In this document: piece by piece, positions 1-5,387 of the stretch | Layout of the letters: every line of letters starts with the position of its first letter | Position numbering within the stretch: the stretch's first letter is position 1 | From: Caenibius sp964466155 | Lineage (GTDB): Bacteria > Pseudomonadota > Alphaproteobacteria > Sphingomonadales > Sphingomonadaceae | NCBI GenBank assembly: GCA_964466155.1 | Contig: CAYXMY010000087.1 | Span: forward strand, 1 to 11,850 | DNA: 11,850 nucleotides | Direction of reading: 5' to 3' | Program-made: the position numbers and the translations under genes | Notes under the pieces: generated by a model | Told to the model about the DNA's origin: nothing | The model's database searches: none | Seen by the model: only the letters and a program-made list of their open reading frames with translations

Positions 1-355
1 CGTCTTCGCCGCCATCTTCACGCTGGATGAAGCCGAAGCCCTTGCTTCCGTTGAAGAACTTTACCGCGCCGCGGCCCGTGCCGACGACCTGGGCAGGCAT
101 GCCGCGCGGTGCGCCGCCGCCGAACCGGTCGCCACCGCCACCGCCGCCGCCGCTACGCTGGCCGCCACCGAACCGGTCGCCGCCACCGAAACGATCGCCA
201 CCGCCACGCGGGCCACCGCCGCCGAACCGGTCACCACCGCCAAAACGATCGCCACCGAAGTTATCGCCGCCGCCCATGAAGGGGTCAAAACCGTCTTCAC
301 CAAAACCGTCACGCTTGTCGCGTCCCCGACCGCGACGCCCTCTATCAAAACCCAT
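1..355 (-). CDS. Cold-shock-domain protein with Gly-rich GDRFGG-repeat N-terminus (partial)
   Basis: The reading frame begins with ATG at 355 and runs off the left edge after 118 codons, so the C-terminus is missing. Residues 1-21 are basic and acidic (MGFDRGRRGRGRDKRDGFGED). Residues 28-81 are glycine-rich, with six GD(R/N)FGG units. A cold-shock domain starts near residue 88: GRGAVKFFNGSKGFGFI contains the RNP1 core KGFGFI at 105-110; RNP2 would lie beyond the edge. Cold-shock domains bind single-stranded RNA or DNA, and Gly/Arg-rich arms usually add RNA affinity or self-association, so an RNA-chaperone role is inferred. A GAAGG ribosome-binding site lies about 12 bases upstream. A TTGACA-like box on the minus strand (523-528) could be a -35 element, but its -10 partner is poor. 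The proline-rich plus-strand frame here is only the shadow of the repeats. Confidence 0.88.
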   Translation of the reverse strand, partial: MGFDRGRRGRGRDKRDGFGEDGFDPFMGGGDNFGGDRFGGGDRFGGGGPRGGGDRFGGGDRFGGGQRSGGGGGGGDRFGGGAPRGMPAQVVGTGRGAVKFFNGSKGFGFIQREDGGED

Positions 356-628
356 AAAGCTGAACGTACCTTCGTTTCGCCCAAAATCTCAATTCGGCAA
401 CGCGGACGAATCGCACCGAACCTGAAAGCAAATGGCGCAAATCCGCCATATACTTCCCTACTACCTTTGTAGTCATAACGCAGAATCGGCGCCTGCGCGA
501 ATGATTTCAAAGGTCCTTGTGTTGTCAATCTGCAACATCAAGCCCCTTTTCGGAAAAAAATTGTGGAATCAAAGTTGCGGTAACGGACCCGCTTGCGCCG
601 TCAGGCGCCCTTCGGCAGAGGGACCGCC

Positions 629-1432
629 ATGGAGATTTTTGCACTTTTATCGGATCCGTCAGCATGGGTGGCGCTGGTGACGTTGGTCCTGCTCGAAGTC
701 GTACTCGGGATCGATAATCTGGTGTTTATCGCCATCCTGTCGAACAAGCTGCCGGAAGATCAGCGGGCAAAAGCCCGCAAAATCGGCCTCAGCCTTGCGT
801 TGGTCATGCGGATTGCGCTGCTGATGCTGATCGGCTGGATCGTCACCTTGCAGACGCCGCTGTTCGATCTGGGCATTCAGGGGGCAATGGACAGCCACGG
901 CACTCCGTCGTTCGAGACGGCCTTTTCCGGCCGCGATGTGATTCTGCTGGTGGGTGGCCTGTTCCTGCTGTGGAAGGCGACCAAGGAAATCCACCATAAT
1001 ATCGATCCCGAGCCGGAAAGCGGCGCGCTGCTCGACCACAAGAAAAGCGCGGTGCAGATGACCTTTTCCGCCGCGATTGCACAGATCATCGCGCTGGATC
1101 TGGTGTTCTCGATCGATTCGATCCTCACCGCCGTGGGGATGACGGATCATGTGCCGATCATGGTTGCGGCGGTGATCGTCACCGTGTCGATCATGCTGAT
1201 TGCGGCCGATCCGCTGGCGCGGTTCATCGAAAAGAACCCGACCCTGGTGATGCTGGCGTTGGCCTTCCTGGTGATGATCGGCCTGGTGCTGATCGCCGAA
1301 GGGTTCGGCTTCCATGTGCCCAAGGGCTACGTCTATGCCGCGATGGGCTTTTCGGTCGCGGTCGAACTTCTCAACATGGCTGGCCGCAATCGCCGGGTGC
1401 GGATGGCCGCAAAGCAGAAAGAGGCCGTGTGA
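629..1432 (+). CDS. TerC-family integral membrane protein
   Basis: 267 residues, almost wholly hydrophobic, with about seven likely membrane segments (near 12-38, 52-74, 103-118, 145-171, 176-194, 205-226 and 234-250). The family signatures are LGIDNLVFIAILSNKL (27-41), with acidic D29 in a membrane segment, and the second half-repeat LDLVFSIDSILTAVGM (156-171) with D157 and D163. Known members are tied to metal-ion export (notably manganese), tellurite resistance or metal loading of exported proteins; which applies here cannot be read from sequence. I chose ATG 629 because AGAGGGA sits about 7 bases upstream and the family begins close to this methionine; a frame extension to 593 has no support. 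The stop overlaps the start of the next gene (TGATG), indicating translational coupling. The leader shows no convincing yybP-ykoY riboswitch. Confidence 0.9.
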   Translation: MEIFALLSDPSAWVALVTLVLLEVVLGIDNLVFIAILSNKLPEDQRAKARKIGLSLALVMRIALLMLIGWIVTLQTPLFDLGIQGAMDSHGTPSFETAFSGRDVILLVGGLFLLWKATKEIHHNIDPEPESGALLDHKKSAVQMTFSAAIAQIIALDLVFSIDSILTAVGMTDHVPIMVAAVIVTVSIMLIAADPLARFIEKNPTLVMLALAFLVMIGLVLIAEGFGFHVPKGYVYAAMGFSVAVELLNMAGRNRRVRMAAKQKEAV

Positions 1433-1866
1433 TGAGCGATTTTCGCAAGCTGGAAGACGGCATTTTCGCCAGTCCGCAAATCGTCGCGGGCGATATTGCC
1501 CGGGCGCAGGAACTGGGCGTGACGCTGGTGATCAACAACCGCCCCGAAGGCGAAACGCCCGACCAGACGCCGGGCGATGAGATCGAGGCTGCGGCCCGCG
1601 CGGCCGGGATGGATTACCTCTATATCCCCGTGACGCATGCGGGTTTCAGCGAAGCGCAGGTCAAGACCATGGCCGATGCGCTGGCGCAGTGTAAGGGGCC
1701 GGTGCTGGCCTATTGCCGTTCGGGCACCCGTTCGACTCTACTGTGGTCGCTGGCCGAGGCGAGCCGGGGCCGCAATGTGGATGAGATCGCGGCAGCGGCT
1801 GCTAGCGGCGGCTACGATGTGAGCTCGATCCGGCAATTGATGGAAATGCTCGCCGCCCGGTCCTGA
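1432..1866 (+). CDS. Rhodanese/phosphatase-like protein of the DUF442 (Blh-domain, TIGR01244) family
   Basis: 144 residues, a single cytoplasmic domain. The N-terminal part has the family look (FASPQIVAGDIARAQELG, then VINNRPEGE at 33-41). The active loop is YCRSGTRS at 94-101, with a presumed catalytic Cys95 and Arg100; the six-residue spacing resembles a rhodanese loop more than the CX5R loop of dual-specificity phosphatases. Members are called sulfur transferases or phosphatase-like proteins and are sometimes fused to a metallo-beta-lactamase/persulfide dioxygenase domain (Blh, BigR regulon), so a role in sulfide or persulfide handling is possible but inferred. ATG 1432 shares a base with the terC-family stop; GTG 1429 is an alternative only three bases upstream. 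The gene ends 10 bases from the convergent DUF2793 gene. Confidence 0.85.
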   Translation: MSDFRKLEDGIFASPQIVAGDIARAQELGVTLVINNRPEGETPDQTPGDEIEAAARAAGMDYLYIPVTHAGFSEAQVKTMADALAQCKGPVLAYCRSGTRSTLLWSLAEASRGRNVDEIAAAAASGGYDVSSIRQLMEMLAARS

Positions 1867-1876
1867 ACAACCGGTT

Positions 1877-2266
1877 CTATACCGAAGGCAGAATGCCCGC
1901 CGCGGTGAGCGCTTGCAGCAGGGCGGCGATGGCGGTGCGGGCTTGGCTGTCGACAGTGGCGCCGCCCGTGGGCAGGGCAATTGGATCGGCTTTTTGCCAG
2001 CCGGAGGCGGTATAACGCCAATCCCGCCCCTGCGCGCGGTTGTACGCCCGCATGCCGGGGCGTGGCTGGACGAACAGCCAGGTCCCGCTTTGCCGGCAGG
2101 CGATCTGGCCGTCATATCCCGTCCAGTCCCCGCTGGCCGATCCGGCAACCAGCCAGCAATCGCCCTCCGCCGGTGCAGCCGGTGCAGCCGGTGGGCTGGC
2201 CGCTGTGCCTTCGACGGTGAGGTGGAGCAGGGCATCGGTCAGCGCATGCGCTTCGTTGACGGACAT
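1877..2266 (-). CDS. DUF2793 phage/GTA-associated protein, 5'-truncated remnant
   Basis: 129 residues from ATG 2266. The core reads DCWLVAGSASGDWTGYDGQIA, then W-F-V-rich segments up to a C-terminal helix ending in LPSV, matching my recollection of DUF2793 proteins, which lie at the distal end of sphingomonad GTA or prophage structural clusters (probably tail or fibre related; exact role unknown). The homologous frame does not begin at this ATG: upstream it still reads LAGQAQKE (2267-2290), the normal continuation of the family N-terminus (usually a hydrophobic stretch, then AGQAQKE). Farther upstream the frame turns into shifted large-terminase DNA. The first 10-15 native codons have therefore been removed by a deletion. 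GGAG abuts the ATG with no spacing, a poor ribosome-binding site, so expression is doubtful. Confidence 0.75.
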   Translation of the reverse strand: MSVNEAHALTDALLHLTVEGTAASPPAAPAAPAEGDCWLVAGSASGDWTGYDGQIACRQSGTWLFVQPRPGMRAYNRAQGRDWRYTASGWQKADPIALPTGGATVDSQARTAIAALLQALTAAGILPSV

Positions 2267-2747
2267 CTCCTTCTGGGCCTGCCCGGCGAGCGTGGCTGTG
2301 CTGGGGGCCGCGCAGGCTTTCGGGCTCCGCCGCCGAATAGAGGAACGCCTGCGCCCCGTTGGGCCAGGTCAGCCGCCGCAGCGAAGGTTCGAACAGTGGG
2401 CGGGCACCCGGCGGGCAGCAGGCGAGCAGCCCGCTTTCCCCTTCCACCATCACCGCGCGCGCTTCGGCCAGCGATGCGGCGACAAGCGCGATGCGGGCAT
2501 CGGCCTGTTCCCGCGCGATCCGGCGGACCCATTCGGCCCCGGCACGGGTCTTGCCGAAGCCGCGCCCGGCGCAGACCAGCCATACCCGCCAGTTGCCGGG
2601 TGGGGGGAGCTGCTGCGGCCGTGCCCATTGCTCCCAATGCCAGCGCAGCCCGTCGCATTCGCCACGGTCGAGCGTCTTGAGGAACGCCGCACGCCGGTCG
2701 GGGGCGAGTTTGGGGAGCCAGCCTGCCCGCCGGTCAGGCGTCCGCAT
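2112..2747 (-). pseudogene. terL: Large terminase subunit (TerL), truncated after the N-terminal ATPase half
   Basis: From ATG 2747 the first ~153 residues are a terminase large subunit: RWHWEQWARPQQLPPPGNWR leads to the Walker A region CAGRGFGKTRAGAEW (59-73, K66/T67), then ALVAASLAEARAVMVEGESGL and AEPESLRGPQHSHA (140-153). In intact relatives the next residues are the Walker B-containing segment (W-C/A-D-E-L-A-K-W), followed by the C-terminal nuclease. Here the match stops at about 2289, and the remaining ~58 codons to the stop at 2112 are the DUF2793 gene in the wrong frame. Walker B, the coupling motif and the nuclease are all absent, so the product cannot package DNA. Intact relatives are roughly 400-450 residues. 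It overlaps the end of the small-terminase gene by 14 bases, the normal coupled arrangement. The N-terminal frame carries no internal stop. Confidence 0.82.
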
Positions 2748-3249
2748 GGTTGGGGGTCTTGCGGCGGCTGGCGGCGAGCACGCGGCGGGCGGCCTTCTCG
2801 CGCGCCCGCATCGCGTCGATCTTGGCATCGATCGATGCGATGATCGCGCTTTCGTCCTCCAGCGATTGCCGTCCGCGTTCCTTGACGACCGATTCCCGGT
2901 GGGCGATCAGCACGCGCAGGGCGGTGGCGGCGTCGAACTTGCGGGCGGGGATTTCTGGCAGCTTTTCGGGATCGGCTGCCTGTGTATCCGCCACTTTGCC
3001 GCTGCGCAGCCAGCACAGCAGGTCCATTTCCAGATTGTCGTATCCTTCGCACAATGCGGCGAACCAGCGGCGGCGGAATTCCGGGTCTTCCCGCCGGGTG
3101 CGATAGACACAGCTCAGGCTGATTTGCGCGGTGCGCGCGGCGGCGGCGACATGGGAGGTTTCGCCCAGCGCGGCGATGAAGGTGTCGCGCCAGTTGCGCG
3201 GCGCACCGACGCGGCGTGGCACGGCCACGCTTGCGGGGGGCTGTGGCAT
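2734..3249 (-). CDS. terS: Small terminase subunit-like phage/GTA protein
   Basis: 171 residues from ATG 3249, preceded by AAAGGAA about 6 bases upstream. The N-terminal half (NWRDTFIAALGETSHVAAAA, then ISLSCVYRTRREDPEFRRRW) looks like a helix-turn-helix DNA-recognition domain of small terminases: the cell proposes a substrate, the HTH reads it, and an R-R-E-D-P-E-F segment follows. The C-terminal half is a charged, probably coiled helix (ALRVLIAHRESVVKERG, then basic residues to the end), typical of oligomerisation in ring-forming TerS. Family assignment rests mainly on this architecture and on the overlapping TerL gene downstream. It would recognise DNA for packaging, but its partner is broken, so it is probably a relic or has another use as a DNA-binding protein. 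The frame is intact and codon use matches the surrounding high-G+C genes. Confidence 0.72.
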   Translation of the reverse strand: MPQPPASVAVPRRVGAPRNWRDTFIAALGETSHVAAAARTAQISLSCVYRTRREDPEFRRRWFAALCEGYDNLEMDLLCWLRSGKVADTQAADPEKLPEIPARKFDAATALRVLIAHRESVVKERGRQSLEDESAIIASIDAKIDAMRAREKAARRVLAASRRKTPNHADA

Positions 3250-3273
3250 GGGGTGTTCCTTTCGTTTTTTGTT

Positions 3274-3364
3274 GCGCCTCAGGCGCCGGGCGTGGGCCAT
3301 CCGGCCCACTTGGCTATCCTCGCGCCTGCGGCGCTGCGGGCGGCCGGTCGGCCTTGCCGACCGG
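3274..3364. repeat. Cluster of four perfect hairpins
   Basis: Four inverted repeats follow each other: GCGCC/GGCGC with loop tca (3274-3286); GTGGGCC/GGCCCAC with loop atcc (3292-3309); GCGCC/GGCGC with loop tgc (3322-3334); and CCGGTCGGC/GCCGACCGG with loop ctt (3344-3364). The first and third share their stem. All arms are perfect. No T-run follows, so these are not classical intrinsic terminators; they look like REP-type intergenic DNA. The minus-strand small-terminase transcript, if it starts upstream, would have these in its leader. Confidence 0.6.
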
Positions 3365-3390
3365 AGATGCTCTCGGGGCGTTCTTGTCTT

Positions 3391-3480
3391 CGTCATGCTG
3401 AACTCGGTTCAGCATCCATCGTGCCTCCGGGTGGACGGCGTGTGGGGCGGGATGGACCCGAAACCAGGTTCAGGGTGACG
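3391..3480. repeat. Compound palindromic intergenic repeat (~90 bp)
   Basis: The 5' part is a perfect 9-bp stem, ATGCTGAAC (3395-3403) and GTTCAGCAT (3407-3415), around loop tcg. The outer ends CGTCATGCTGAAC (3391-3403) and GTTCAGGGTGACG (3468-3480) are complementary at 11 of 13 positions, and an inner pair CCATC (3416-3420) / GATGG (3451-3455) adds a third arm. From memory, elements with these ends (TCATGCTGAAC...GTTCAGGGTGACG) recur many times between genes of sphingomonads; no copy count can be given from this window. No transposase is present, so a non-autonomous REP- or MITE-like element is the likely nature. Confidence 0.65.
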
Positions 3481-3540
3481 ATGTGGAACCGTGGGAAAGC
3501 GTCAGCGGCGATTCGCACTATCGCGATGTTCCGTTTCTCT

Positions 3541-3589
3541 AACCATATAGCGTCACGATGTCAAGGATAAATAACCAAATAGGTTATTT
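3541..3589. promoter_or_regulatory. Operator-like direct and inverted repeats in AT-rich DNA
   Basis: AACCATATAG (3541-3550) recurs as AACCAAATAG (3573-3582), 9 of 10 bases identical and 32 bp apart, about three helical turns, so both copies face the same side of the DNA. The second copy is part of a palindrome, AAATAACC (3569-3576) and GGTTATTT (3582-3589), around a 5-base centre. The stretch is far more AT-rich than its surroundings. This is what a repressor site of the TetR or MarR kind looks like. It lies about 135-180 bases upstream of the YqaA-type gene at 3723; no regulator gene is nearby. The palindrome followed by T-rich DNA could instead act as a weak terminator. Confidence 0.4.
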
Positions 3590-3722
3590 TCTTTCGGTTG
3601 CGGGCGCGGAAGGGGTGATTTACACGGAAACCGCGCAGCCCGTCCGGGATGCGGGAACCGCGGCAGATTGCTGACCGCCCATGACGATCACGGCCGGTTC
3701 TGGCGGTTTTCTGGAGATTGCG

Positions 3723-4364
3723 ATGCTGCGGCGATTGTACGACTGGACCATGGCCAAGGCGGCGCATCCCCGTGCCGAATGGTGGCTGGCGCTGTTCTGC
3801 TTCGTGGAAGCGAGCTTCTTCCCGGTGCCGCCGCACCCGCTGCTCGGGCTGATGTGCCTTGCCGAACCGAAAAAGGCGGTGCGTTTCGCGGTGATCGCGA
3901 CGCTGGCCTCGGTGGTCGGCGGCTTCCTTGGCTACGCCATCGGCTGGGGGCTGTACGACGTAATCGGGGCGCAACTGCTCGCCCTGCTGGGGCTGACCGA
4001 CAGCTTCCCCGTCGCCGCATGCTACTTGCGCGAAACCGGCTTCTGGATCTTCGTCGCCAAAGGGGCGACGCCGATCCCGTTCAAGCTGCTGACGATCACG
4101 GCGGGGTTCATCGGCATGAACCTGCTGACGTTCGCGCTGGCCAGCCTCGTGTCCCGTTCGATCAGCTTCATGATCGTGGGTGTGCTGTTCCGCCTGTTCG
4201 GGGCTTCGATCAAGCGCTTCATCGACAAATATCTGGGGCTGGTGACGGTGGGCTTCATCGTCGCGGTGATCGGCGGGTTCGCCGCCGTCACCATGCTGTC
4301 GGGCCAGGGGCATGCAACCGCCGAAAAATGCGCCCACGCGACTATGGTCCATCCGGGCGGATGA
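3723..4364 (+). CDS. YqaA-type DedA/VTT-domain membrane protein
   Basis: 213 residues with about five hydrophobic segments (20-48, 53-78, 106-140, 143-160, 171-193). The conserved VTT/DedA-like features are FCFVEASFFPVPPHPLLGLM (25-44), with an acidic residue before a proline-rich re-entrant loop, and FVAKGATPIPFKLLTITAG (110-128), the YqaA version of the second re-entrant motif. Relatives are inner-membrane proteins of the DedA superfamily; several DedA proteins have been linked to undecaprenyl-phosphate or phospholipid flipping, but for the YqaA branch the substrate is unknown. I chose ATG 3723 (MLRRLYDW) because GGAG stands 6 bases upstream and relatives begin there; the upstream ATG 3681 lacks a ribosome-binding site. 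The C-terminal tail after residue 193 is polar and probably variable. Confidence 0.86.
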   Translation: MLRRLYDWTMAKAAHPRAEWWLALFCFVEASFFPVPPHPLLGLMCLAEPKKAVRFAVIATLASVVGGFLGYAIGWGLYDVIGAQLLALLGLTDSFPVAACYLRETGFWIFVAKGATPIPFKLLTITAGFIGMNLLTFALASLVSRSISFMIVGVLFRLFGASIKRFIDKYLGLVTVGFIVAVIGGFAAVTMLSGQGHATAEKCAHATMVHPGG

Positions 4365-4498
4365 CCGGGGTTCCCTGCCCGGACTGGCGCTGGACGCATA
4401 TGTCCCATCGTTCGTCGTAAACGTCTGTTACCGTTCATTTCCCGCACAGACTGCGCGGATCAAAAATCGGCCTCAACCCTGAATTCAGGAGGTCCGAT

Positions 4499-4795
4499 AT
4501 GAAACTGATAGGCTTTGCCATCGCGCTGTGGATGGCTTTGGGCGGGGTCGCCATGGCGCGTGACCGGTATGACAGGGACGATCGCTACCGCCCCGAGCAT
4601 CATCGCTATGAACCGCGCCATGAATACCGCCATGCACCACGCTATCGCCACCACGCGCCGCCGCGGGATTGGCACCGTTCGCACGGCTATTGGGAACGGC
4701 ATGCCTATGCCTGCCAGCGGCGTTACCGCTACTACAACCCGCGCACCGACCGCTATCGCACACATTACGGGCGCTGGGTCCGTTGCCGTCTGTGA
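4499..4795 (+). CDS. Secreted BA14K-like small basic protein
   Basis: 98 residues. A signal peptide MKLIGFAIALWMALGGVAMA (1-20) ends in an AMA cleavage site. The mature part is rich in Arg, Tyr and His, with irregular HxYR/HRYE units over 21-70. The end, C72-QRRYRYYNPRTDRYRTHYGRWVR-C96, fits the short BA14K C-terminal pattern (C-x-R-R-Y-x-x-Y-x-P-x-T-x-x-Y, then a final Cys), with C72 and C96 able to form a disulfide. BA14K proteins are small periplasmic or envelope proteins first known as Brucella antigens with lectin-like activity; function here is unknown. The Shine-Dalgarno is perfect: AGGAGGT (4487-4493), 5 bases from ATG, suggesting strong translation. A stable hairpin follows the stop. 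RcnB-like proteins are an alternative family, but their C-terminal motif is not seen. Confidence 0.72.
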   Translation: MKLIGFAIALWMALGGVAMARDRYDRDDRYRPEHHRYEPRHEYRHAPRYRHHAPPRDWHRSHGYWERHAYACQRRYRYYNPRTDRYRTHYGRWVRCRL

Positions 4796-4807
4796 CGGAG
4801 CCGGAGC

Positions 4808-4830
4808 AGCCGGGCAGTGGGTGCCCGGCT
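4808..4830 (+). terminator. Hairpin downstream of the BA14K-like gene
   Basis: A perfect 9-bp stem AGCCGGGCA / TGCCCGGCT closes a 5-base loop, 12 bases after the stop codon at 4795. Position and strength suggest a transcription end or mRNA-stabilising hairpin. There is no T-run after it, so intrinsic termination is not assured. Confidence 0.45.
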
Positions 4831-4890
4831 TCCCGGTCGGGAAATAGGTGCGCTCAACCCGCCTTCCAGCCGGATTTGTGCCCTTCAAGG

Positions 4891-4915
4891 CATTTCTGCC
4901 GCTTTGGCAGAAATG
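4891..4915. terminator. Perfect hairpin between convergent genes
   Basis: CATTTCTGCC (4891-4900) and GGCAGAAATG (4906-4915) form a 10-bp perfect stem with a 5-base loop. It lies between the plus-strand BA14K-like gene and the stop (4932) of the minus-strand zinc-ribbon gene, so it could end transcripts from either side. T-runs are absent on both sides. It also marks the left boundary of the lower-G+C stretch. Confidence 0.4.
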
Positions 4916-4931
4916 TTGGGGGGAGCGGATA

Positions 4932-5192
4932 TTAGATAGACTTGAGACCTGCACTAACCAACTGTTGTTGCGGGTCCCAATCTTGGGGAGGCTTTTCCCA
5001 GGTTGCCCACCATGGGGAACCGGCAGATATCCAAGCTATCCTCAGTTCAGCATGGCCTAGAGTGGCGTCATCATAGCCAAATTCGGTCCCGCAACAGGAG
5101 CAAATTTCAAAACTGCTACAACCGTGTTCATCAATAGGTGGCTCTCCCAAACCGGGAAAACCACAAACCGGACATCGGATAGCGACTAGCAT
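4932..5192 (-). CDS. Small zinc-ribbon protein of CPCC type
   Basis: 86 residues. Two cysteine pairs, CPVCG (C7, C10) and EICSCCGTEFGYDD (C31, C34, with an extra C33), separated by a loop with C25, form a probable zinc ribbon. The second half, LRIAWISAGSPWWATWEKPP followed by DWDPQQQL, is a Trp-rich tail that I recall from proteins resembling the Cys_rich_CPCC family; such genes are often stand-alone and some are predicted immunity proteins of polymorphic toxin systems. No toxin is next to it, so no function is assigned. By my count the first 240 bases (4921-5160) are about 51% G+C, against about 72% in a sample of the YqaA-type gene (3901-3960), which suggests later acquisition. Upstream, TAGGA stands about 13 bases from the ATG and an inverted repeat lies at 5202-5223. 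Confidence 0.7.
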   Translation of the reverse strand: MLVAIRCPVCGFPGLGEPPIDEHGCSSFEICSCCGTEFGYDDATLGHAELRIAWISAGSPWWATWEKPPQDWDPQQQLVSAGLKSI

Positions 5193-5201
5193 GGCGGCTA
5201 T

Positions 5202-5223
5202 ATATTCCTAAATACGGGAATAT
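5202..5223 (-). promoter_or_regulatory. Inverted repeat in the promoter region of the zinc-ribbon gene
   Basis: ATATTCC (5202-5208) and GGAATAT (5217-5223) are perfect 7-base arms around an 8-base centre, 10-31 bases upstream of the start codon at 5192. The AT-rich stretch overlaps where a -10 box or transcription start would be. A repressor-binding site is one reading; there is no independent support. Confidence 0.35.
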
Positions 5224-5316
5224 CCGCAATGTCGGCGTGTCCGGACTGTCTGCTTTCCATGTGAAAAACACTTTGTGGTCATCCAAGGCTTTTTTCCCAT
5301 GTTTCCCTATACCCCT

Positions 5317-5360
5317 GCAAAAGCGGAAATCCAAAGGCGGGGGCTTTCGCGGGAATGACG
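5317..5360. repeat. Degenerate copy of a GTCATTCCCGCGAAAGC-type palindromic repeat
   Basis: GCTTTCGCGGGAATGACG (5343-5360) faces GCAAAAGCGGAAATCC (5317-5332), so the arms read toward each other and can pair as GCGAAAGC / GCTTTTGC on the minus strand. The motif GTCATTCCCGCGAAAGCGGGAATCC is a widespread intergenic repeat of proteobacteria as I remember it; this copy has two changes in one arm. It lies 28-71 bases downstream of the osmC stop and could serve as that gene's transcript end. Confidence 0.45.
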
Positions 5361-5387
5361 GGAAAATGATGAGTGAGGAGGCCCCGC

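Larger units (their letters stand above)
3250..3722. other. Gene-free stretch with palindromes and an operator-like site
   Basis: No convincing gene lies in these 473 bases. They hold, left to right, the ribosome-binding site of the minus-strand small-terminase gene, four short perfect hairpins (3274-3364), a compound palindromic element (3391-3480), a direct-repeat/inverted-repeat pair in AT-rich DNA (3541-3589), and the leader of the YqaA-type gene. Open frames that cross it are read-throughs of neighbours or shadows without family resemblance. It separates the divergent packaging relic and membrane-protein gene, so promoters for both should be here, but I cannot place -35/-10 boxes with confidence. 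Confidence 0.55.

Noticed and set aside
27..425. Proline-rich plus-strand open frame
   Set aside because: It is antisense to the GDRFGG repeats of the cold-shock-domain gene; its Pro/Arg pattern is the mirror of Gly/Asp-rich codons.
540..628. yybP-ykoY manganese riboswitch in front of the TerC-family gene
   Set aside because: Such riboswitches often precede TerC genes, but I could not find the conserved bulges or paired stems here.
2734..3249. Reading the small-terminase-like gene as an unrelated transcription regulator
   Set aside because: The HTH-like half fits both ideas, but the coupled overlap with a TerL gene makes the packaging role more likely.
2040..3570. Long plus-strand frames across the packaging relic
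   Set aside because: Arg/Pro/Ala/Gly-rich shadows typical of high-G+C DNA; the minus strand has the recognisable terminase and DUF2793 motifs.
3561..4352. Long minus-strand frame opposite the YqaA-type gene
   Set aside because: Rich in Arg, Gln, His and Asp without family likeness; the plus strand carries clear membrane motifs and a ribosome-binding site.
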